Below are positions 1 to 4,886 of a stretch of DNA of 7,008 bases, piece by piece. The translations under genes and the position numbers were made by a program. Positions within the stretch are counted from its first letter, which is position 1, and every line of letters starts with the position of its first letter. The stretch lies in NCBI GenBank assembly GCA_021790135.1, contig JAJYIJ010000053.1:1-7008 (forward strand). The letters run 5' to 3'. The stretch comes from a bacterium. GTDB taxonomy: Bacteria; Patescibacteriota; Patescibacteriia; Magasanikbacterales; GWA2-37-8. The notes below the pieces were generated by a model that saw only the letters and a list, made by a program, of their open reading frames with translations, searched no databases and was not told the origin of the DNA.

Positions 1-792
1 GACGCCGCCGCCGCGTATTATCTTTCTTTTCCCGCCGATAAGAAATATGGTTTTACCTTTAATTCCCAACTGAAATCAGTAAACTCGGTTGATCAGACGA
101 TTATTGGAAGGATTAAGCAAACAGATAATAATGGTTCGGATTTTTTTGCCAATGATTACGAATACCGTTTGCCCATTGTCGGCGATTTCAATGTGGCGAA
201 TGCTTTGGCTGCTTTGGCCGTGGCTGATGCATTTCAAATTGATCAAAAAACGGCCGCGCGCGGGCTAAACAGCGTTACGGTCGTGCCTGGCCGAATGGAA
301 TTCATTGAGGCGGGTCAGTCTTTTCGCGTCGTTGTTGATTTTGCTCATGAGCCGATGAGTTACGAAGCACTTTTCCGCACTCTGCGTAGCTTGGTTGGTC
401 CGAGCCATAAAGTCATCGGCGTTATCGGCTCAGATGGAGGCGGTCGTGACATTAAAAAGAGGGGAATAATGGGGAAAATTGCGGGCAAGCTGTGCGACAT
501 CGTGGTCGTCAGTGACGTTAATTGTTATGACGATGACCCTAAGGAAATTGCGGAAATGTTGGCACAAGGAGCCCGTGAGGCCGGCAAAAAAGATACTGTT
601 GATTTGTTTGTGATCGTAGATCGGCGTCGGGGGATTCGCCACGCTTTTGCCCTGGCTGGCGTCGGCGATGTCGTGGCGATCACGGCAAAGGGCACGGAAC
701 CATATATTGCCGTTGCTGATGGCAAGCGCATTCCTTGGGACGATCGCGCTGTCGCGCGTGAACTACTCAAAGAGTTGACAGAACGCCGGTAG
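1..792 (+). CDS. murE: UDP-N-acetylmuramyl-tripeptide synthetase-like Mur ligase (MurE family), C-terminal part
   Basis: The frame is open from base 1 to a TAG at 790-792 (263 residues); the start lies left of the window. MurE adds the third amino acid of the stem peptide to UDP-MurNAc-L-Ala-D-Glu in the cytoplasm, using ATP. Visible family features in order: the end of the central domain, GDFNVANALAA (the family FN..N..AA motif), PGRMEFI, VDFAHEPMS where most MurE have D-Y-A-H-T-P-D, GSDGGGRDIKKRGIMG (family GGDRD..KRP.M), and AKGTEPY with IPWDDRA near the end (family GKGHE and FDDRE). The ATPase central-domain P-loop is outside the window. The DNPR motif that selects the diamino acid in meso-DAP enzymes is replaced by VNCY at 517-528, so the amino-acid substrate cannot be assigned. 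A TTG at 169 is not the start, because homologous sequence continues upstream. Family assignment is firm; substrate is open. Confidence 0.9.
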   Translation, partial: DAAAAYYLSFPADKKYGFTFNSQLKSVNSVDQTIIGRIKQTDNNGSDFFANDYEYRLPIVGDFNVANALAALAVADAFQIDQKTAARGLNSVTVVPGRMEFIEAGQSFRVVVDFAHEPMSYEALFRTLRSLVGPSHKVIGVIGSDGGGRDIKKRGIMGKIAGKLCDIVVVSDVNCYDDDPKEIAEMLAQGAREAGKKDTVDLFVIVDRRRGIRHAFALAGVGDVVAITAKGTEPYIAVADGKRIPWDDRAVARELLKELTERR

Positions 793-828
793 CTATTTTC
801 ATTTTAGGTGGTAGGCAAAGAGCGAGTA

Positions 829-837
829 TGGTATACT
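829..837 (+). promoter_or_regulatory. Extended -10 promoter for ftsB
   Basis: TGGTATACT matches the extended -10 consensus (TGnTATAAT) with one mismatch. No good -35 is seen, as is usual for extended -10 promoters. The expected transcription start is about 843-845, giving a leader of only 8-10 nt before the ATG at 853. This favours 853 over a GTG at 808 that would place the promoter inside the coding region. Confidence 0.6.
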
Positions 838-852
838 AGTGTAAGAACGCAT

Positions 853-1260
853 ATGCCACGGAGGCCATCTAAGGGTTGGAAAAATTTTTTTAACACACGC
901 TGGTATTTACTTGCCGGCGGCATTATATTTTGTTTGATTCTTATTTCATCGATTCGCGCGTTCTGGCAAAGTTATCAGGTAAATTCCGAAATTAAGCAAC
1001 TACAAGCCCAAGCTGCACAACTGGAAGCGGAACAATTTTCCGAGTCTTCGACCTTGGCCTATGTGGAATCGCCCGCGTACGTTGAAGACCAGGCGCGGAC
1101 CCAATTAAATTTAATGAAACAAGGTGAACATGTCACGGTTATTTCCGGCACGGGACAAAAATCAACAGTTGGACAGAAATTAGCCAACGTGATAGAATCC
1201 AAACCGCCGTCAAATCCTGAGTTGTGGTGGAACTATTTTTTCGGAGTAAAAAATAATTAG
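853..1260 (+). CDS. ftsB: FtsB/DivIC-type septum formation initiator
   Basis: A 135-residue bitopic membrane protein. It has a short basic cytoplasmic tail (MPRRPSKGWK), a membrane segment at about residues 17-37, and a heptad-like coiled coil at about 38-62 rich in Q, L, A and E. The family's conserved block follows (SPAYVEDQARTQLNLMKQGE, residues 73-92). The end, NPELWWNYFFG, resembles DivIC-like proteins of Patescibacteria as I recall them. FtsB/DivIC forms a complex with FtsL and FtsQ/DivIB that recruits and activates septal wall synthesis; no ftsL or ftsQ is visible here. The frame could open earlier at a GTG (808), but the ATG at 853 gives the normal family N-terminus and lies just after an extended -10 promoter. 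It follows the Mur ligase by 60 nt, as in division and cell-wall clusters. No Shine-Dalgarno precedes the start. Confidence 0.85.
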   Translation: MPRRPSKGWKNFFNTRWYLLAGGIIFCLILISSIRAFWQSYQVNSEIKQLQAQAAQLEAEQFSESSTLAYVESPAYVEDQARTQLNLMKQGEHVTVISGTGQKSTVGQKLANVIESKPPSNPELWWNYFFGVKNN

Positions 1261-1275
1261 TATAAATAATTAGTA
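1251..1275 (+). repeat. Tandem 12-bp direct repeat at the ftsB-foldase junction
   Basis: AAATAATTAGTA occurs at 1251-1262 and again at 1264-1275 with one base between. The first copy contains the ftsB stop codon (TAG 1258-1260). The second, with TATAAA at 1261-1266, lies 10-24 nt before the next start codon and could supply a weak -10 element. It looks like a small slippage duplication. Confidence 0.75.
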
Positions 1276-1284
1276 ACCTCTACT

Positions 1285-2361
1285 ATGTCCAATGAAGTTT
1301 CTTCGACGCCGGAAAGTCAGCCAAAAATGGAAGCTGCTTCCAGCGGTAATGCGTCGGCAGCCCGCGCCGACAATATAAAATTGTTTGTTTTTGGGGTTCT
1401 TGGATGCCTTGTGCTTGTGCTTATAGGTGTTTTTGCTATTGGCGCTTATCGCGTATATGCTAAAACAGACTCAGACCCGTTTACCATGTTCATCGCCAAA
1501 ACCTTTCGCTTGCCAGCTATGAAAATTAATGGCGATACCGTTTCCTATGTTGATTATATTGGCGACTTGCACGCTATCACGACCATGCGGGCATACGATA
1601 AAACAAATAATGGCCCTGGTGCTTCTCTAACCGACCAGGAAATGTCGGATCAGGTTCTTATTCGCCAGGCGAATAATGTTTTAGTAGCCGAGGGGGCCCA
1701 AAAATATGGTGTGACCGTCAGCTCGAGTGATATCCAAAACGTGGTGCAGCAAGATCTGCTTAGTCAATTTAAATCAGAAAGCGAGGCTAATCAGGCGCTT
1801 GAGGCACGTTACGGCTGGTCCTTGGCCCAGTACGAACAGAACGTCGTGAAACCATATGCCTTGGAAAATAATCTTGCTCAAAAAGTGCAGGCTGACCCGG
1901 CTCTACGTGCTGTGGTTAAGGCTAAAGCGCAAAGCGTCCTCGATCAAATTAAAGCCGGCGCGGACTTTGCTACCTTGGCCAAAAAATATGGTGAGGACGG
2001 CACCGCTCAAAATGGTGGTGATTTAGGTTGGTTTGGCCGAGGAGAGATGGTGCCTCAATTTGAAAATGCTGTTTTTTCTCTCAAAAAAGGGGAGTTGGAT
2101 CAGAATTTGGTCGAATCGCCGTATGGATATCACATTGTTAAACTGGTTGATACCAAAACGGAGAAAGCGAAGGACCCCACGACTGGAAAGATGGTGGATA
2201 AGGAACTTGTGCGCGCCAGCCATATCCTATTTTTATACCCGAGTGTTGACGATTATTTGAACAATTTGCTGAAAGTGTCGAGCATTCATGTGTATATTCA
2301 TGTCCATAATCCATTTCCGGACCTGATCGCTTCCGTCGCCAGCAGTACGGCGGCACAATAA
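1285..2361 (+). CDS. Membrane-anchored PrsA/SurA-type peptidyl-prolyl cis-trans isomerase (foldase)
   Basis: A 358-residue protein that probably helps secreted proteins fold outside the cytoplasmic membrane. Residues 1-30 are a polar cytoplasmic tail and about 31-57 an uncleaved signal anchor. A helical SurA/PrsA N-terminal domain spans about 80-200: INGDTVSYVDY, then helices around LIRQANNVLVAEGAQKYGV. The parvulin (PPIC rotamase) core is at 212-288, with AGADFATLAKKYGED, GGDLGWFGRGEMVPQFE (244-260), FSLKKGEL and YGYHIVKL (280-287). The usual first strand of the domain is missing from its normal place ahead of residue 212. A matching segment, RASHILF (310-316), follows the core instead, then helix DDYLNNLLK and strand SIHVYIHV. 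This suggests a circular permutation. The only cysteine (C41) is in the membrane segment. The start is the ATG 24 nt after ftsB; no Shine-Dalgarno is present. Co-transcription with ftsB is likely. Family firm, permutation inferred. Confidence 0.88.
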   Translation: MSNEVSSTPESQPKMEAASSGNASAARADNIKLFVFGVLGCLVLVLIGVFAIGAYRVYAKTDSDPFTMFIAKTFRLPAMKINGDTVSYVDYIGDLHAITTMRAYDKTNNGPGASLTDQEMSDQVLIRQANNVLVAEGAQKYGVTVSSSDIQNVVQQDLLSQFKSESEANQALEARYGWSLAQYEQNVVKPYALENNLAQKVQADPALRAVVKAKAQSVLDQIKAGADFATLAKKYGEDGTAQNGGDLGWFGRGEMVPQFENAVFSLKKGELDQNLVESPYGYHIVKLVDTKTEKAKDPTTGKMVDKELVRASHILFLYPSVDDYLNNLLKVSSIHVYIHVHNPFPDLIASVASSTAAQ

Positions 2362-2382
2362 TTAGGCCTAACTCAGAGAAAC

Positions 2383-2419
2383 AGGAGGCAAACGCAGGAT
2401 CGTCTGCCTCCTCTTTATT
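2383..2419 (+). terminator. Hairpin after the foldase gene, probable intrinsic terminator
   Basis: AGGAGGCA (2383-2390) pairs with TGCCTCCT (2405-2412). After one A·C mismatch an inner ACG/CGT adds three pairs around a CAGGAT loop. The T-tract (CTTTATT) is short and broken, so termination may be partial. It lies 21 nt after the foldase stop and ends 8 nt before tRNA-Gly, so it might instead be a processing hairpin with the tRNA transcribed by read-through. Confidence 0.6.
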
Positions 2420-2420
2420 C

Positions 2421-2491
2421 GCGGGTATAGTATAGTGGTAATATGCAACCTTCCCAAGGTTGAGCGACGGGTTCGATTCCCGTTACCCGCT
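2421..2491 (+). tRNA. tRNA-Gly (anticodon CCC)
   Basis: A full cloverleaf can be folded by hand. Acceptor GCGGGTA/TACCCGC has 7 of 7 pairs. D stem GTAT/ATAT surrounds loop AGTGGTA. Anticodon stem CAACC/GGTTG carries loop TTCCCAA, with anticodon CCC at 2453-2455. T stem ACGGG/CCCGT carries loop TTCGATT. The discriminator is T2491, usual for bacterial tRNA-Gly. CCA is not encoded. It reads GGG codons. No promoter of its own is evident, so it is probably co-transcribed with the upstream gene. Confidence 0.95.
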
Positions 2492-2527
2492 CGTATCTCG
2501 TCGTTCTTCCTCGTCCACACATCCCTC

Positions 2528-2556
2528 TTGACAAAATTGGGAATTTAGGCTATCAT
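2528..2556 (+). promoter_or_regulatory. Consensus sigma-70-type promoter of the lysozyme-fold gene
   Basis: A perfect -35 TTGACA (2528-2533), a 17-nt spacer and a -10 TATCAT (2551-2556). The expected transcription start is near 2563, giving a leader of about 53 nt that contains a terminator-like hairpin. Confidence 0.8.
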
Positions 2557-2576
2557 AAAGCGTTGCGAAAATTTGG

Positions 2577-2603
2577 AAAGGTATCCTTAAGGGTATCTTT
2601 TTT
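2577..2603 (+). terminator. Intrinsic-terminator-like hairpin in the 5' leader (possible attenuator)
   Basis: AAAGGTATCC (2577-2586) pairs with GGGTATCTTT (2591-2600) around a TTAA tetraloop; two of the pairs are G-T. The T-run 2598-2603 follows. It lies between a consensus promoter and the start codon at 2616, so RNA from the promoter could end after about 40 nt. An outer pairing of TTGCG (2562-2566) with CGCAA (2609-2613) is possible and could compete with or enclose the hairpin. Confidence 0.6.
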
Positions 2604-2615
2604 AATACGCAAAAT

Positions 2616-3239
2616 ATGATATTTAAGCCAAAATTTAATATTATCAGGCTTAGCCAGTGGGCAGTTGTTGTGCTGATTACCTTGGTTGCCATGTTTCCGG
2701 TGGTCACAAGCGCCCAAACCGACGTTGTTGACCCGGCGTCCACGACGAGTACGCCTGCGATGGCGTCGAGCACCTCTCTTGTGGCTAATTTTAGCCTTAT
2801 TGCTCAAAGTGGACTGCTTAGCCCATCCAGCCAAGAGCAGCTCAAAAAAGAGCAAAATCTTCGCAGTGAAGAAGCCGCCCGCTTGGACAATTATTTCACT
2901 AAATGGGATATGCCGCTTGCCGGCTATGGGCAAGTGTTTGTCAAAGCCGCGGAAAAATGTCATTTGGACTGGCGTTTACTGCCGGCAATCAGCGTTCGCG
3001 AGTCATCTGGTGGTAAACATCTGATGAACAACAATCCGTTTGGTTGGGGGTCAGCCCAGATTAAGTTTAAGGACTTCAACCAAGCTATCGATGTTGTGAG
3101 CGACAATTTATGTGGGTATAATGCGGCCACAGCCCAGTACTATAAAGATAAAAGCACCTATCAAATATTGTGGAGCTACAATGGGTCGGTTTTGCCGGAA
3201 TATCCGAATGAAGTGCTGGCGATCATGAACCTTTTCTAG
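2616..3239 (+). CDS. Secreted lysozyme-fold (SLT/glucosaminidase-like) protein, putative wall hydrolase
   Basis: A 207-residue exported protein. Residues 1-33 form a signal peptide or anchor: basic start, hydrophobic stretch WAVVVLITLVAMFPVV, possible cleavage after T-S-A. A Ser/Thr/Pro-rich linker runs to about residue 55, then a helical stretch rich in K, E and Q. The C-terminal domain (about 90-207) carries KCHLDWRLLPAISVRESSGG, NNNPFGWGSAQI and a late WSYNGSVLPEYPNEVL. This layout, with E129 in V-R-E-S-S, matches lysozyme-like enzymes (SLT transglycosylases, glucosaminidases) that cut peptidoglycan glycan strands. E129 is the likely acid catalyst. C115 and C166 could form a disulfide. Whether it is a transglycosylase or a glucosaminidase cannot be decided by eye. 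It is a one-gene unit with its own promoter and terminator. Being close to ftsEX, it is a candidate partner for it, but this is only inference. No Shine-Dalgarno precedes the ATG. Confidence 0.75.
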   Translation: MIFKPKFNIIRLSQWAVVVLITLVAMFPVVTSAQTDVVDPASTTSTPAMASSTSLVANFSLIAQSGLLSPSSQEQLKKEQNLRSEEAARLDNYFTKWDMPLAGYGQVFVKAAEKCHLDWRLLPAISVRESSGGKHLMNNNPFGWGSAQIKFKDFNQAIDVVSDNLCGYNAATAQYYKDKSTYQILWSYNGSVLPEYPNEVLAIMNLF

Positions 3240-3262
3240 CTAGCAATTAAAAAATGTTTTAT

Positions 3263-3300
3263 CAACACCTCGACAAAATGATCGAGGTGTTGTTATTAAT
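3263..3300 (+). terminator. Strong intrinsic terminator after the lysozyme-fold gene
   Basis: CAACACCTCGA (3263-3273) pairs perfectly over 11 bp with TCGAGGTGTTG (3282-3292), with an 8-nt loop CAAAATGA. A T-rich tail (TTATTAATT) follows and an A-rich stretch precedes it. It starts 24 nt after the stop codon. Confidence 0.85.
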
Positions 3301-3322
3301 TAAAAAATTATCCACATAACGC

Positions 3323-3351
3323 TTTAAAATTTGGATAATCTGTGTTATGAT
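3323..3351 (+). promoter_or_regulatory. Extended -10 promoter for the 160-residue membrane protein gene
   Basis: TGTTATGAT (3343-3351) is an extended -10 element. A weak -35, TTTAAA (3323-3328), lies 17 nt upstream of TATGAT. Transcription would start near 3358, leaving a leader of about 107 nt. That leader holds a terminator-like hairpin and a three-codon reading frame. Confidence 0.65.
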
Positions 3352-3372
3352 AAAAAAGGAAGAGGGGGAAAT

Positions 3373-3400
3373 ATCCTGGTAAAAACAGGATTTTTCTTTT
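3373..3400 (+). terminator. Intrinsic-terminator-like hairpin in the 5' leader (possible attenuator)
   Basis: ATCCTG (3373-3378) pairs with CAGGAT (3386-3391), loop GTAAAAA, followed by a T-run with one C (3391-3400). Counting from the expected start near 3358, it would release an RNA of about 42 nt, before the start codon at 3465. The stretch between start site and hairpin is purine-rich (GGAAGAGGGGGAAA). Confidence 0.6.
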
Positions 3401-3464
3401 GTAGACAGAGAAGGGGCAAAGATGCTAAAATAATTTCAAATAAGTTATTTATTTTATAAAAAAT

Positions 3465-3947
3465 ATGACGACGAATGAGGCTTCGGTCTCCAACACTTCT
3501 TCAAATAGCCAAAAACCGGCGGCATCGTTTGCGCCTCCTCAGCAGGGGGGAACTCCCTCGCCTCGGCATAGTTGTTTCGAGATTGGCCTTATTATTTTAG
3601 CAACCGTGATGGCGACAATCATTATCGAAATTATCTTAGCCTTTCTGGCAATTAACTACATTGTCCAGCATGTTTGGCAGAACGTGCAGCAAGACTTGGC
3701 TCCAATCACCGGACTTTTGTCACCAACATCTTCTATTGGCGGTCTTGTTCAAAGTCTGGGTGGCGTTACAGCCGGGCAATCAGGCTCGTCGAGCACTGCC
3801 AGCCTACAAAGCCTTTCGAGTCAGCTGACGCCAGCAAAAATGAAGTGCCTTGAAAATGCGCTCGGCACAAGCCGCATTCAGGCAATTATAAGTGGTCAAT
3901 CATCGCCAAGCCTTAACGACTTGTTTAATGCCAGAAATTGTCTTTAG
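3465..3947 (+). CDS. Single-pass membrane protein with Cys-framed C-terminal helical module, function unknown
   Basis: A 160-residue protein that I cannot assign to a named family. Residues 1-37 are a polar Ser/Thr/Pro/Gln-rich tail, probably cytoplasmic. A long hydrophobic segment spans about 39-68. An amphipathic stretch follows (IVQHVWQNVQQDLAPI), then a Gly/Ser/Gln-rich linker to about 120. The last 40 residues form a compact predicted-helical module starting LTPAKMKCLENALG and ending in A-R-N-C-L, with cysteines at 128 and 159. If it lies outside the membrane these two could close a disulfide; C37 sits at the membrane edge. The ATG has no Shine-Dalgarno. The upstream promoter and leader hairpin suggest it is transcribed alone and perhaps attenuated. 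It is placed between a wall-hydrolase candidate and ftsEX, which suggests an envelope role but does not show one. Confidence 0.75.
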   Translation: MTTNEASVSNTSSNSQKPAASFAPPQQGGTPSPRHSCFEIGLIILATVMATIIIEIILAFLAINYIVQHVWQNVQQDLAPITGLLSPTSSIGGLVQSLGGVTAGQSGSSSTASLQSLSSQLTPAKMKCLENALGTSRIQAIISGQSSPSLNDLFNARNCL

Positions 3948-3957
3948 GTGTCATTTA

Positions 3958-3986
3958 TTGACAGCCCAAGGTTTTGACGTTACAAT
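3958..3986 (+). promoter_or_regulatory. Consensus promoter for tRNA-Thr
   Basis: A perfect -35 TTGACA (3958-3963), a 17-nt spacer and a -10 TACAAT (3981-3986). The expected start is near 3993, about 60 nt before the tRNA. It begins 10 nt after the previous stop codon. I see no terminator between tRNA-Thr and ftsE, so it may also feed ftsEX. Confidence 0.8.
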
Positions 3987-4053
3987 ATTGCTCGCTGCCA
4001 AGCGGTGTGGAGACCAACGGGCGGCTTTAAATGAAAATACATCCGTTTAGTCT

Positions 4054-4126
<73 letters not shown>

Positions 4127-4155
4127 CGATACTATCCACATTCAAAACATATATT

Positions 4156-4167
4156 GGAGGAATTTTG
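4156..4167 (+). promoter_or_regulatory. Shine-Dalgarno-like GGAGG before an alternative TTG start of ftsE
   Basis: GGAGG (4156-4160) lies 4 nt before an in-frame TTG (4165-4167), which would extend FtsE by 12 residues. I reject that start. The extension is not part of the normal FtsE fold, and the promoter at 4183-4191 lies inside it. The site is recorded because it is one of only two good GGAGG motifs near a start in the window. Confidence 0.35.
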
Positions 4168-4182
4168 TTTTTTTCGTCGGTG

Positions 4183-4191
4183 TGTTATACT
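4183..4191 (+). promoter_or_regulatory. Extended -10 promoter giving a leaderless ftsE mRNA
   Basis: TGTTATACT is an extended -10 element, one base from consensus. Only 9 nt separate it from the ATG at 4201, so a start site about 7 nt downstream puts the 5' end at or within a few nucleotides of the start codon. It has the same core (TATACT) as the ftsB promoter at 829-837. Confidence 0.6.
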
Positions 4192-4200
4192 ATAACAACT

Positions 4201-4881
4201 ATGATAAGTTTACACGGCGTTTCTAAATTTTACACTCCTGAAGCGGTCGTTTTGAAGGATATCAATTTGACGATTAATGCCGGTGAATTTGTGTCCGTCG
4301 TTGGGCAGAGCGGCGCGGGAAAAACGACGCTCGTTAAACTCTTGATTGCCGAAGAGAAACCCACTCGCGGCAAAATTAAACTGGGTGACTGGGATATTAC
4401 GAACATTCGCTCGAGTGTAGTGCCTTTTTTGCGCCGTCAAATTGGGGTGATTTTTCAAGATTTTAAATTATTGCCCAAAAAAACGGTTTTTGAAAACGTG
4501 TCTTTTGCACTTGAAGTGGCAGGGGTGAGTGCATTGCGTATACGGCAAGTCGTGCCGCCGGTTTTAAACATTGTCGGTTTATCCGATAAAGCGGGGCGCT
4601 ATCCGACAGAACTTTCTGGTGGCGAACAGCAACGCGTTGTGATTGCACGTTCGTTGGTTCATCGCCCCAAAGTCATCATTGCCGATGAGCCGACCGGCAA
4701 TCTTGATTCGATCAATACGACCGACGTTATCCAAATTTTAAAAAAAATTAATGAATTTGGCACGACAATTCTTTTGGTTACCCATAATCGCGAAGTAGTA
4801 AATCACCTCCGCCGCCGGGTTATTACGCTGGCTGATGGCCAAATTGTGAGCGATGAGGAGGCCGGGAAATATGTTATTTAA
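4201..4881 (+). CDS. ftsE: FtsE, ATPase of the FtsEX division and wall-hydrolase complex
   Basis: A 226-residue ABC ATPase of normal FtsE length. All nucleotide-binding motifs are present: Walker A GQSGAGKT (35-42, K41), Q-loop IFQDFKLL with Q86, signature LSGGEQQR (138-145), Walker B VIIADEPTGNLD with D162 and E163, and H-loop LVTHN with H195. The text around the Q-loop (DFKLLPKKTVFENV) is typical of FtsE rather than of LolD or MacB. FtsE sits on the inner membrane face and its ATP cycle is passed through FtsX to extracellular peptidoglycan hydrolases during division. The ATG at 4201 gives the family start MISLHGVSKFY. ftsX follows after 5 nt, so the two form an operon. The start has no Shine-Dalgarno and a promoter only 9 nt upstream, so translation is probably leaderless. 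Confidence 0.96.
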   Translation: MISLHGVSKFYTPEAVVLKDINLTINAGEFVSVVGQSGAGKTTLVKLLIAEEKPTRGKIKLGDWDITNIRSSVVPFLRRQIGVIFQDFKLLPKKTVFENVSFALEVAGVSALRIRQVVPPVLNIVGLSDKAGRYPTELSGGEQQRVVIARSLVHRPKVIIADEPTGNLDSINTTDVIQILKKINEFGTTILLVTHNREVVNHLRRRVITLADGQIVSDEEAGKYVI

Positions 4882-4886
4882 AATGT

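Noticed and set aside
430..770. Antisense frames opposite the murE-like gene
   Set aside because: They lie entirely within a conserved Mur ligase coding region and have no motifs.
808..852. GTG start at 808 for the FtsB/DivIC protein
   Set aside because: The extra 15 residues contain the promoter sequence and do not fit the family N-terminus; the ATG at 853 is better.
2446..2462. Possible Gly-coding UGA code, as in Gracilibacteria and SR1
   Set aside because: The tRNA-Gly has anticodon CCC, not TCA, and TGA is a real stop at the end of ftsX.
2553..2963. Antisense open frame of 136 codons opposite the lysozyme-fold gene
   Set aside because: It covers the promoter and signal-peptide region of a well-supported gene, is rich in Arg and His from reverse-strand composition and shows no family motif.
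2686..3024. Overlapping + strand frame of 112 codons inside the lysozyme-fold gene
   Set aside because: It is a shifted frame of a real gene, with an Arg-rich start and no recognisable domain.
3240..3470. Replication origin
   Set aside because: There is only one perfect DnaA box and no dnaA or dnaN, 13-mer array or box cluster.
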